A DNA stretch of 64,000 bases from Ephydatia muelleri. Its lineage: Eukaryota > Porifera > Demospongiae > Spongillida > Spongillidae. This document shows positions 20,834 to 32,949 of this stretch, piece after piece. Each line of letters starts with the position of its first letter. Positions within the stretch are counted from its first letter, which is position 1. The notes under the pieces are model-generated. The model worked only from the letters and a program-made list of their open reading frames with translations. It was not told the origin of the DNA and did no database searches. Location of the stretch: the NCBI GenBank assembly GCA_013339895.1, contig JABACO010000004.1, positions 8,534,328 through 8,598,327 on the forward strand. The letters run 5' to 3'. The translations under genes were made by a program, and so were the position numbers.

Positions 20834-23800
20834 CTATCCCATGGCACACCAAGACACCTCAGGGTAAATGAAGCAGTGATAGGATAAAAGCCTAATTTCG
20901 AAGGAAATAAAGATATCTGAATCATTGTACATGTACTAATGAACATTACCTAGTATTGTCATGATTACCAAACTTGGTCTTAGGCACGATGACACGGCCC
21001 AGGGCTACGGTAGAAGCCTGCTTCAAATCATCCACACTGAATTCCCCATAACTATCTAATTCAGTTCTGAAATTTCGTGGTTCAATTAAATCATAGCCCA
21101 GAATTCCATCTACAGAATAAGCAGTGTTATGAGTTATTAACGTACAGGGTATAAAACCGCACCTATCACAACTCCAACCAACACATCATCCATACTGACT
21201 TGAGCTTTTTTGCATGATTCAACATAATCATTTCCGCTGCAAAAAAAAGTTAAACAGCCAATGAGTTCAATTTTCCAAATCACAAATAAATGACATCACG
21301 AGTTGTAATCTTTTATTTTTCACATAAATCCCATCAACATACATAACTGGAAATAAGGATACATGGACATACATAGGTGGAAATAAGGATGACAATCGGT
21401 CAGACAATTTTCTGGACAATGATTTGGTCAGCCATATTCTAACCGCTCTAGCCACAGTACACGTGAAGCATACACAATGCAATATCTATTTGAGCCTGCC
21501 CATGTGCACTGTACAGTCATTACAGTATTATTCATTTGTATCTCAATGGAGGTGCTAAAAACAAATATATACCTGGTGTTTGAAAATGAAGACAATAGCT
21601 TAGTGGCGTGGCTTGTGTTATAACTTTTGACCATGAAGTACATACATGTATCTCGTACACCCACAACTGTATATTCACTGCCAGTATTTAGACAATAGCT
21701 TTCTTGGCTGCAATTCCTAAAGGGATATGTAAAACAGGTCCGTTGTTTCTCACCTGCTGTACTGCCCTGCCAAAAGGTACATGTAAGAGTGCAATGTCCA
21801 TTGGACACTGCACTCTTATATAGAAGTACATGTACCTCTAGGAACTGAAGGGAAGTTAAGCTGTATTTATTTTTAAATAATCATTTTAGATGGATTGCTT
21901 GTGTCTGTGGACAAACAGAAAATTTGGGTCAGGAGGTTAAGGTCAAATGTTCACGTTAGCCACTGTGTATATGGGGATCTATGTGGGAACAGAGGTGCCA
22001 CGGAGATTTGCGCTTTGCGACATACCGGGAGTTGCGTCCCTTCGTGGTGTGCACGTGTAACCCGCGGGGAAATGTGTCGTTGTGTTCTAACATGGATTCT
22101 GACTTAGAGGCATTCAGCCATAATCCAGCAGATGGTAGCGTGGTATTAAAATCATAACCAAGGATAAAGATTTAATATGAGTTATTGTATCATAAACAAA
22201 CAGTAAGTATTCCATACATTACTGTTTGTTTATGATACAATAACTCGTATTAAATCTTAAATTGTATGTTTAATTGTTGTGAAAGCTAAATGAAAAAGAA
22301 AAATTCACAGCCATAGTGGGACTTTGGGTGACACAAGAGCTTGTGCTACAGTCTCCGAGAGATCATATGAATGGTGGAGGATTGTGAAGGAATGTACATA
22401 CAGTGTACATGGTACATGTATGCATATACATGTACATGTACTACTACATACAATGCATTATGTTCCCTGTACAGATATCTTTATTACCGACCCTGTAGTT
22501 ACATGTGCACTGTACCTATTTTGATCGAGGCAAAGAAATAGGCAAAGAAATTGATATACATGTACAGTAGTTTCCAATGATACCCATTCGATGTACATAC
22601 AAGCTACGTGTATGTGATTCCCAGGAAGTCATGTTCTGTGTACATGTACAACCTCAAGAGCTAGTTAGATACAGTATTATAGTTGGAATTCCCTGGAGAT
22701 CGAAATAAATTGTAGGTCAGCTATTCTCAGTGTGGTATTTCTGGCTGTTACAAGTACATTTCATCAGCACTTGTCTATCGTACTACCCTGAAACAGACAA
22801 ATTTTTCAATGGGCCACTCAAACCAATGCTTTACAAAGCAGCAACGCAGAAAGCTAGGACTGTGTGTGATACAATATTGCAGAGAAATGACTTCTTTTTT
22901 TTGTGTGTGTATGTTATGGAACTTATTGTGCAATTGTTATGTTTAATTATTGTGTTTGGGATGTAATTAATTGAACAACCTGTACAGTGTACATACAGTG
23001 AGTGACGCATTGTCCTTGATGTTGATAGAATTGAGATGCTATTTACAGAATTGTGATTAATTGTAGGTGGTCCAAAATCAAGGAACTACATGTACATGTA
23101 AATCCCTGCAGATCAAATTAAATTTCATACTGCTTTCACTCACCTTAAGTATTTCTCCAACTCCATCATCAGAGGGTCGCTGATGCAATACGTGTTGCCA
23201 CTGGAATACCTGAAGTTATCACGTTTCTGCAGTGATAGAGAAAATATGGCATACATATGCATCACTTTCCATACAGTGCATAAGAAAAAACTCTCATCAG
23301 ATATGCACAGTATACAAGAACAGGTGAGCATGCATAAAAACTCACTCTTTCTGGAAAGCTCAGCAAACCTGGTGCTAAGTGCTGTAAACAAAGATAAAAC
23401 CTTCCTACATCTGTCTCCAAGCAGCCTCTGGGTAACTTACAATCACTCTTGGAGTATGGAAAAAGTACTTTTGAAGATAGTGCCACTGTCCAAGATACAC
23501 CTTATCTTTGGGATTATAGGATTGTAACATTTTTGTGAGCCCAACAATGTTCACATATATATCATCGTCAGCATGGCAGTACCATCTGAAAGTGAGCACA
23601 TACACGTATGAGTACACATGTACATGTAGGCAAATTGTACATTTACTACAACCCTCCACATGTATCTGTACATATATCAACCAAAATACATGTGTATGCA
23701 AGACTGTATACTGTTGGTATGCAATCACCTTTGAAGAGCCTTATAACAATTGGAATTTACAATGTGATCTACTTACTTGTACTTTTCACCAGCTCTTCTG

Positions 23801-26800
23801 GCACGGTAGTATTCTTCAAACTGACGCCCAGATTTGCAGCACATAACCAGACTACAGAAAAGGAATACACTATGACATCCGCACTGCATAAGTGAATCCT
23901 TGAAAAATGAATTTTCTATTCAAAACTAGAACTTCAGTTAAACCATGTGGGACAGTACGTCATATTATCTGCATACAGCTTACATCTACATGTTTATGTA
24001 CATACTGTTACAGTACATACAATAAAGGCTTCAGAGTTTCCAAATATATATAAATATGTTACGAATTATATTCGTTGCACAGAAACGTGTCAGATGTGAT
24101 ATCATAGTTCAAATTGTCTGATTACACATAAATGTAATTTTAGCAAGTACAAGACACTGTTGAATGTGGGTGAATAAAGAGGTACATGTACATGTACATG
24201 CAGTTTCAGGACTTTGATTTCAATATTTATCCTTACACTAAAATGCTTAAGTGTTATGGTCAATGTGCGACATCCAAATCATATTCAGATTTTAATAATC
24301 CCATACAGTATACATGTATATTCAATGTTGACATAGTTATGAATACTAATGTTTGCATTGTATGAAATAGTACAGCAGAATTATTGAATGCACACAGTGT
24401 AAATTTATATGCTCTTTATCGTACCTAAAGCCATGTACTCAGTGCAGATGTTTGTATACTGTACTTTACTTACGCATTATGATCACCAATATCATGGCAA
24501 CCCGAAGGCACTACGTGATAACCTGCAATAAACAAACGTAAGAAATGTAAAACCAATAAATTCATATCTGACAGTGAAAGCACTACCAACCAGAGAATAC
24601 TGTACATGTTTCCTTATAGAAACAAACAATTACACATTGCATATATGTTTGAGTTTATTTTAACAGCAATACGATCTCCAATAAATTGGGATGACACGGA
24701 AGTCATTTAGATTAACACAATAAGCTCTCAGGACACCTCAACATGATACTAGTGCGTGCTACTGCAAGAGTGGCTGCCATCCTCCTCACGCTGTACACTC
24801 CTCCATTAAGATCTGTGATGAAGCACAGGAAACTTACTTTCCCATATCAAGGTATCAGAATGGCAATGCCTGTTTACGCTACATGAATAGCAATACGTAA
24901 ATGTAGTTCAAAACCAATATTTGGAGGGTATCGGGGACTTTTATATTAATTGACTCGGTTGTATACATTATTAATGTTTTTTTTTAATCACAACTCAGCA
25001 ATGCCTACAACAGAGGATGGGAAAGAGGAGAACTACATGTACTGTACAGGTGTATTGGGAATTCCAATTATGGGTTATGTTGTGACATGGCATTATGAAT
25101 GTACTTGTAGTTGGAAAACACAACAAATAGACATACTTGTACATGTACATGTACATGTATATTGCTTGTTTGGTTCCAATAAAACTGACACGAAATACTG
25201 AAGTATAACATTCATATTACTATTTCTTCTTGCTGCAGCCACTAGCATTGGATGAGACTACATGTACATGTATACAAAGCATTGATTTCAACCCAAAATT
25301 GCAGCAGATGCATGCACTCTTCTACTCCGTGCACTTGAACGCTTCATTTTGTTTAACACAATGCGAAAATTCATGTAATGTATCTCATTACTTGGTTCTG
25401 AAAAAAAGGAGGGAGGGTGGGGGGTTAGTGCTCAAAGACATCCCCCCAAAAGAAGTCCACCCTTAACTCTTTCGCGGGCAACTGCATGTCTAGCTGCTAT
25501 AAAGAAGTCACTTTTTATCTAACCACTGATTAATGTTTTTGGGGCCACAAACACATTGTTCAGGAGAAATGTTACCGCAATAATTGCCAATGCACTTGAC
25601 ACTAAGTTCTTCATGATCACAGCTTCAGTAACCAGAAGCAATGATCCTGAAGAACTTTAGAGTGGAATAATGTTTCAGTGTCGCGGCATTAGGCGGTATT
25701 GTGAGGAATAAGCATTTCTGGTAAACGTTCTTACATGTACATGTACGTAGTAAACAGCTTCAGACAATTCGATAAGCAAATACACTTTTCCTCTGAACAA
25801 TGTGTTGTTGACTCCAAAAACCTTCATGGTAAGATAAAAAAGCACCCGCAATATTGTGCTGTTGCCAATGAAATAGTTAACACAGCAGCTTACCCATTTT
25901 TTTAGCTCCATTTATGAACTCATCATCACTCGCTTCCGTGATTATCCTCACCTGAAACATATTTCTTCAAACACAAGTACAGTACAAGTACATGGCTGCA
26001 CATGCAAATCAAAGCCCTCTGAAATCAAGGGCATTGTGACACATACAGTGTACATGTACATGCTCTACCATGAAATGCAATTGTAGCCCGAGTGTTTAGG
26101 AATGACACGTCCTGACATACATGTGCAAAGCAGGAATTTGCGCAATCCTAGGATTGCGCTGTTAAATCTCGGAATCCTTACTTTGGTGTGTAATCTAAGG
26201 ATTGTGCACCCTATTTCCAGGATTACACATGTGATTTGTTCGCATGTGCGCAATCCTAGAATACGGTGAGCGAAGGCTGGACAAGCAAAAAGAGATGTTT
26301 GAGGAGTTCTACAAAGATACTTTGATTCACAGTGACAATAAAGGAAGCAAACCGATCTCCACAGCAAAGGGAGAGAACATTATCAGACTGTTCAAGAAAG
26401 AAGGGGATATGAAAGACTACACTCAGGCATTGGATGAAGAGCAAAGGTATCAGCTCATATCCCATTCAGCTCTGGGACTTAAGGATGTGCTGTGTATACC
26501 TGCAAAAGCTAATGTAAGTGGGAAGCTTTGGATATTTAGCTTGGCAGTGCTAGATATTAATGAGAGCAGTTCATAGCAAGTTATATTTTGCAATGGCTGG
26601 AGGTGTATTGCATTTGTGGAGGACTTCTATGATGTCATCCATGGAGTCCATGCAATAAGTAAAGGCCATATTGGCACAAAGAAGACAGACAATAGCTGAA
26701 GTGGTGAAGTTGTTTGAGTGTGTGCCCAGATCTACCATTGACAAGTATGTAGCCGTATGCCTTGTTTATCACATGTGGAAGCCACAGACAACAAGAGCTC

Positions 26801-29800
26801 CCTTGAAACGCATTGTATCATCAGGATTTATGACAAGAGGGCAGGTAAACCCCTGTCAGTAGTGTTAAAAGTTAGTTATATGATTCAGTGTTATCAAATG
26901 CCCTACCCACCCCATGTGTAAATGTAGTTTGATTTAAAATAAATATGTGGATGTCCATTGATTTTGTTGTGCATACAGATGGATCTCATAGACATGAGGC
27001 ACTGTCCAGATGGGACATACTAATGGATTGGCCACTACATGGACCACTGGTCAAAGCTCCATGTTCTCTTTGCCCTCTGCCAAACATCAGCTGCTGAAGA
27101 GGCTCTAAACCTTCAGAATCAAGTGTTCAGCTACCTACCTGTAGGAACACCAAAAATTCTCCACTATGACAACGGCTGTGAGTTAGTGAATGAAACTGGA
27201 CAGTTTGCACAAGGAATGGCCTGGGGAAGTCACTATTGTCAACCCAAGAAATCAAAGTGCCAGCCAAAGTGCCAGCCAGGGTCAGCAATGGGACAGTGGA
27301 GAAAATGCAGGGTGTGTGTCTCCTTGAATCTGACACAGATACTCCTCCTTGGTCAGAAAGGCTTCCCATTATTCAGTGTAAGTTGCTCAATTGCTAACAT
27401 GTATACTATATTTACATGGGCTTACATGGGTATATGTGTGCATATAGTGTCTTTTCATGTGCATGGATGGTGGTGCTACACTGACTTTACCCAAATCATG
27501 GATTATGTGTATAGTCAGATCAGTTGAACACAACTCTTCATGGGGTCAACGAATGAGTTAGTTTTTGGCCAGCTTCCATGACAATCTTTTCTGGTGAGAA
27601 GTGTGAGTCCAAAATTATGGAGGAAGATTTAGAAGGCATCATCAGTGATTACCTTCCCTCCAAATCAGATGACCAGCCTCCCTCCAAATCAGATGACCAG
27701 TCTCCCTCCAAATCAGTCTCCCTCCAAATCAGATGACCAGCATAGTCACATGTTCAGTCTCCCTCTGAATCAGATGATCAGCCTCCCTCTGAATCAGATA
27801 CTCATGGCATCCTTCCAAGTCATGTGCTCAGTCTAACTCTGAATCAGATGATCAGTTTCAATTCACAGTCGAAAATAAGTCTAACAACTCTCCACAAAGT
27901 ATAGTCAATACCAACACTTCGCTAACTTCATCTGATAAGCTCAAAAGAATTTGAGAGCAGGCAGATGCATGTTACCGGCAAAATGCTGCGAGGATGCAAC
28001 TGAAATACACCAAAGGAAGACAAAGAAGGTATATCACCATTTTACCACCGCTATGAACATGGGGTATGTGGGTGTTTGCATGTAGCATAGTGTATGTTAT
28101 TAATATGCAGATCCAAATATTTAATGTGGGAGATTTTGTCAGTGCTCAAATCCCAAGGATTGATCGGTCATCCACAGACTCACACAGACTGCCATGTGTG
28201 ATTGTAGAATGCTTAGGAGAGGCATTTTATCTCTATCATTTAAAGTGAGTACCAGTGTATAAAACCATGCAGTGAATTTAATTGCCTTGCAAATATACAA
28301 TTCACACTAAACTTGAAGGGGCAAATTTGGAATTCTCAGTGCCTGCCTTGGTGAGGGCGATTTGGAGTGATATGAAGGGGATCTGGAACTTTACATGCAA
28401 ACAAATATACCTGACATTTTACTTGTTGTTTTCCAGGTTTTCAGCCTCTCTTAGTACTCCCCTGTATTGATTTGGCATCCTGTCTTGCTTGATTTTGGCA
28501 TTCTGAACCTTTGCATGTGCAAATGGTCCCATGGTTTTTGCATCTGCATGAATTTCTTGTACAAGCAGTCTTGCACCAACAACCAGATGCCATGACGTCA
28601 TTGGCTTCTCTATGGCTCAAATTTTTAAAATGCTGTCCCTGATTTCATACTCCTGCTCTTTGTTCAGATTTGGATCCCAGCTCTTGATTTGCATCAGTTT
28701 GACAAGGATGTTATCATGAATGAAGGATTATTATGTGACAAGCACATGAATGGAGCCTGCAAGCTTCTATCACAACAGTTTCCAGCTGTTCATGGAATGC
28801 AAAATACCCTTCTTAGTCAGTCTGGTGACTTTGTATCCATCATGGACAATTGTAAGCTGCATACTATTATATGCATTTATGAGTAATGTGTCTGCCTTGT
28901 GTAGTTCAATTGAAACCTACCCTCAACTTATACATCCCATAGAATGCTGAACTCGAAAGTTTTAGGTTTTAAGTATGTGACCTCTTCCTCCAAACTGTAC
29001 AGATCACTTTCTGAATGAACAACTGTTTCAGTTTGGTATCAATATGAACAGAATGATTTAATGTACTGGCAACAACATACACTACAGGTAGCTGTGATAC
29101 GACTTCACTTTGCAATACCTTTGCGGGCCAAAGTAAGGATTCCTAGATTGCGCAGCGCAATCCTAGGATTGCACATTGCCAAATTCCTGACTCGAGCGGA
29201 ACAACCACAACACGCTGGATGATCCTCTAATGGCAGGGTCTACTATTTATTATTTCTCTCTTTGTCACTTAGACAGCATTTACAACACAAAAAATCAAGG
29301 CAATCTAATACAGCACAATTTCACCTGAATGAGGCAAAGAATGGTATTCATCAGAGAACCCTAATTTGTGACAGCCACACTCGGTGTCTTTGTACAAGTA
29401 GGAAAATATTCACAAGTTTAGTTAGCTCAAACATTGAAGTGCTTTGTACTTATGACAAAAGTTCACCGATCTTCACTTGACACACATGTACAATGTACAT
29501 GTACATAGAACCATTCCTCAACATGATATTACTATGTCCCTCAAAGTAACACACCTACATGTACATGTACCTGGTCGGGGTTAACAGTCTGCATCCACGT
29601 GAAGAGATGGGTAGCAAATCTTGTTGGGTGGTTTCGCGGCATGGTCAGGACAGATATGTAGATGTCTGAAGCATTGACGTCAGCTGGTAGCTTCACACGT
29701 TCCAATGGTATGCGTTGTGTGTCTGAGACGTTCAAATACAGCAGACTTGCTTTTGTGTCAGGTGCTGTGGGACATACTGTGCATTAACATGACATGTACA

Positions 29801-32182
29801 CGAGTACATGTATATATAAAGTACACATGCCGAATAGATGAAGAAATTAAATCACGTACACACTTCCACTATTAGTGCTGAAATCAGCGAGTATAATAAA
29901 AGCATCATGCTATGTTTGAGGAAGCTACAATAGTCATCATAACAATCAACGAATTTAATGTTTATCAGCAGAAGTTTATACATGTAATCACAGCAATAAT
30001 TAAAAAGTTAACAATTTTGAGTCTAAAATTTCCTGTTTTACGGTGGATGAGAGTAAATATATATGTAGAACATGTAAGTGAATCTAAAACACTAATGTAC
30101 AGTTGTATATACAGCTGTAGAGTAAACACGTAGAACTAAACAGAGCAACAATGTTTCCCTTCATTGACATATCATGTGCAGATCCAAGTTCAAAATGGCC
30201 TGCGCTTCTTGTTAATGACCAAGATTGAGTAATTTTATGTATCACTCTTTTATAGAGTGAGCTGGAATCTCCTAGGACAGTGACCCCATAGGATTAGGAA
30301 GTCCGGAAACATGTTTTAAGTTGCGTATACAGTACAGACATATCTAATCACTAAATTTAAATTTAGTGTATTTAATTTGTGCATGACAAATAAAAGAATT
30401 TACAACATGTTCCTGTTCTACAAGACATGTTATTGTAAAAAATAAAGTTAATTACAAATGGGTCAGTTTCCGAGAAAATGAGCCTTCGCTATATATATAT
30501 AAAAGTTATAAAAATCATTCACGTTTGAATCGCTATAACTTCCGAACGGTACACGCCATTGACTTCCTATTTTCAACACTTCATACTACACCATTTCTCT
30601 ACGGTAAAATACTTTTTGGGGTCTTGCACTTGCTCCGTGCCTGTATTGCAACGTCCGATACCCCACAAGGTATGAACCCGTCATAACTTTCGGCAGGAGT
30701 AATCAAATCGCTTCAAATTCGGTATGTAGATAGAGAGGTCCTATACCTATCGATTTGTTCTGTTCGTTAATTTTTATGCCATCTGTTACGGAGATACAGT
30801 TGAATAAACTACGTGCACGTTTTCCCGCTTGATTCGCGCCAATGTAATAATCCCCGCCTCCCCATACATTGAGCGGAGCGCAATTTGCCCAAATCATTGG
30901 CGCGAAACGAGCGCGAAAATGTGCACGTAGTTTGTTCAACTGTATCTCCGTAACGGATTGCATAAAAATTAACGAACAGAACAAATAGATAGATATAGGA
31001 CCTCTCCACCTACAAACCGAATTTGAAGCGATTTGATTACTCCTACAGAAAGTTATGGCGGGTTTGAACCCAGTGGGGTATCGAACGTTGCAATACTGGC
31101 AAGGAGCAAGTGCAAGACCCCAAAACATATTCTGCCATAGAGAAATGGTGTGGTATGAAGTGTTGAAAATAGGATGTTGATGGCATGTACCGTTCGGAAG
31201 TTATAGCGATTCAAACGTGAATGATTTTTATAACTTTTATATATATATAGCGAAGGCTCATTTTCTCGGAAACTGACCCAAATAATCAATTCGTATTAAT
31301 TAATTGTTGCCGAAAAATTTGTAATTGAATCCTAATACAATTGCACATACATGTTGCTGGTGCATAAAATAACAATGTCTAGGTTTAAAGTTTTGATCAT
31401 ATCGCTACAGTATGACCAAAACGCGTCTTGTGTAAATATTGCTACATTAAAAAACTTAGCTACGTCATCAGGAAGCTGAGATTACTCCCCATCTAATCTT
31501 ACTATCATTGTCATGGACTTCTCCCTCCACAGCATCATCTCTGCTCATTGTTGAACATTATTGTTGTCATCAATACTAGTAAATTTCGTTTTTTCCTCCA
31601 TCTCCATGCATCTCTGGCAGTTGCCATTTCTTTATGGAGCTTTGAGTCACAATTCAAATAATACGAGCTGTACTCAGTATTTATTAATGACTATAATTCA
31701 TAAAAATAAATGCCAGGCTAATATTTATATTTCGAATTTGTATTTGTATGTAAGTTTATTATTACAGTATTAAATGCAATACACTGTACATTGTACATGT
31801 AACGTTGGAATTCAAAACCCTACACATATTACAGCAACATTTGATTTCAGGACACTAATACAACCCCACTTCACAGTTCATATACAGCATATTCAAAATC
31901 AATTAACTCTGCTGACTAGGAAATGCAAACACTGCTTAACACATGGTAGTAGCTTACAAACATGCACATATGCAGTAGCAACACTGCATTACCTTGCTCC
32001 TGCTTATGGGAACCCTCCAAAACAGCAGCAATGTCTAAGTTAGAGCTGACATACAAACCGACAGTTTGCAGGTCTGGCCACGGCAGTCCATACATCCCTC
32101 CAAAACTGTACAACCACAGCACAATGCCAGTTGCCATGATGATCGCAATAATCTTCAGCAGCCGCTTGGGTAGGAAACACTC
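20834..32182 (-). CDS. Fringe-like beta-1,3-glycosyltransferase (GT31)
   Basis: A Golgi type II enzyme. Known Fringe proteins add GlcNAc to O-fucose on Notch EGF repeats; whether this one does is inference. Ten minus-strand exons have phases that all agree: 32182-31993, 29764-29571, 25951-25894, 24522-24474, 23851-23777, 23585-23441, 23226-23144, 21236-21163, 21109-20969 and 20916-20834 (363 codons plus stop). Exon 1 gives a short basic tail (FLPKRLLK) and a membrane anchor (IIAIIMATGIVLWLY). Exon 2 has ASDIYISVLTM, as in the Fringe fold start. Exon 6 holds KWYCHADDDIYVN with the metal-binding DDD near residue 196. Exon 7 has FRYSSGNTYCIS and exon 8 has MDDVLVGVVI. Exon 10 ends CFIYPEVSWC, like the LLYPDTDWC end of Fringe. 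No in-frame ATG precedes exon 1; an upstream initiator exon is likely (candidate ATG 34983-34981). Introns hold a Ginger-like transposon and a hairpin. Confidence 0.85.
22169..22256. repeat. Near-perfect 38-bp stem hairpin in intron 7 of the Fringe-like gene
   Basis: GATTTAATATGAGTTATTGT onwards (22169-22206) is repeated inverted at 22219-22256 with one mismatch over 38 bp. The loop is 12 nt (22207-22218). It may be a palindromic MITE or a small-RNA precursor; the sequence alone cannot decide. Confidence 0.75.
25484..25890. repeat. Diverged inverted repeat in intron 3 of the Fringe-like gene
   Basis: Blocks GGGCAACTGCA and GTTTTTGGGGCCACAAACAC with ACATTGTTCAG (25484-25585) recur inverted at about 25795-25890 (GGCAACAGCACAATATTGC, TTTTTGGAGTCAACAACACA, TTGTTCAG). 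A third related copy in the plus direction is at about 5108-5200, upstream of the carrier gene (GGGCAACAGTGCAATATTGC and TTTTGGAGTCAACAACAAC). Confidence 0.45.
26131..29189 (+). mobile_element. Ginger-like integrase DNA transposon, decayed
   Basis: Terminal inverted repeats of about 60 bp bound a 3.06-kb element. The left one (26131-26186) starts CAGGAATTTG and contains GCAATCCTAGGATTGCGCTG and GGAATCCTTACTTTGG. The right one (29128-29189) is its inverted copy and ends CAAATTCCTG. Inside, broken plus-strand frames resemble the KRBA2/Ginger integrase: an N-terminal part (26266-26520, ENIIRLFKKEGDM, RYQLISHSALG), a zinc-finger-like ISKGHIGTKKT region (about 26655), YHMWKPQTTRAPLKRIVSSG (about 26770), the catalytic core with DLIDMRHCPDGTY (about 26985) and DHWSKLHVLFAL then LHYDNG (27040-27180), and a C-terminal domain, VGDFVSAQIPRIDRSSTD (about 28120). 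A further block near 28690-28830 (NEGLLCDKHMNGA, FPAVHGMQNTLL) recalls Ulp1-type proteases found in such elements; this is less certain. Stops and frameshifts make it inactive. It lies in intron 2 of the Fringe-like gene, opposite in strand. No target duplication is evident. Confidence 0.75.
30460..31279. mobile_element. Long fold-back element, copy 2
   Basis: An inverted repeat of about 820 bp starting GGGTCAGTTTCCGAGAAAAT and ending ATTTTCTCGGAAACTGACCC. Its central 330 bp or so (about 30702-31040) is almost identical to the centre of copy 1. The outer arms are clearly diverged from copy 1 although they pair well with each other. It lies between exons 1 and 2 of the Fringe-like gene. ORFs inside are palindrome artefacts. 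Confidence 0.85.
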
Positions 32183-32394
32183 CTGCAACACAGCGATACA
32201 TGTAGGACGGTAGAAATAAAAGGATCATGTGTCTAGCGTCAGGGTCAGCCGAGTTGTACAATGCGTGTACACACACTATCACATTCCTTATAACCATCCC
32301 CAGATACTTGATATTCGCTGGTACTACTGGCAATCCCAGAAGCCACATCAAAACAGAGGGATGTTGTGTACTGTATGTACATACATGTACAGTG

Positions 32395-32655
32395 TGTGTT
32401 AGTGTTAAGCGAGTTGTGCATGTTTGCGTGTGCATGATGTGTTAATGTGTGTGTCTGTGTGTACATGTAGTATGATCCAGCGAGTCCAGTGCAAACAAAA
32501 GGCTGGACCAACACTTCCAATCCGTGATGTCATTCCCAAGCCCTGTGATGCTACGTTTATGTGTGCACATGTGTGTGCACATGTGTGTGTACATGTGTGT
32601 GTACATGTATATGTGTATGTGTATGTGTGTATGTGCGTGTGTGTGAGGTGTGGTG
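32395..32655 (+). repeat. (GT)n/(ACATGT)n-rich stretch
   Basis: Interrupted GTGTGT and TGTGCACATG/TGTACATGTG repeats (e.g. 32560-32650). Nearby GTCCAGTGCAAA...GCTGGACCAACA appears twice (about 32485 and 32668), a direct repeat about 180 bp apart. The ORFs over the array are not credible. Confidence 0.7.
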
Positions 32656-32949
32656 CACATCTTCACTGGTCCAGTGCAAAAGCTGGACCAACAATGTCTA
32701 CCCCATAATGCCATCCCCAAATCATGGTACGCATGATTCGCAAATACAAGTACTACAGTTTGGGTAGTCACATTTGTAGTGGAGGTAGCCACACACCCTA
32801 TGTACATGTATCATGCATGGGACAAGGGGACTGTGTAGATATCAACGGACTGGACTGCCTAGTGGTAATTAATGTGGTGATGGTTATGACGTACGTAGGC
32901 TTATTTTGTTTTTATTGCTTGGAGGCGATAATTGCAGTGAGACTATAGT

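Noticed and set aside
21428..21808. 126-aa minus-strand ORF in Fringe-like intron 7
   Set aside because: It lies between exons 7 and 8, has no domain and is not in phase with either.
28419..28601. 60-aa minus-strand ORF inside the Ginger-like element
   Set aside because: The peptide looks protein-like but has no recognised family, and it lies antisense to the element. It may be another inserted fragment.
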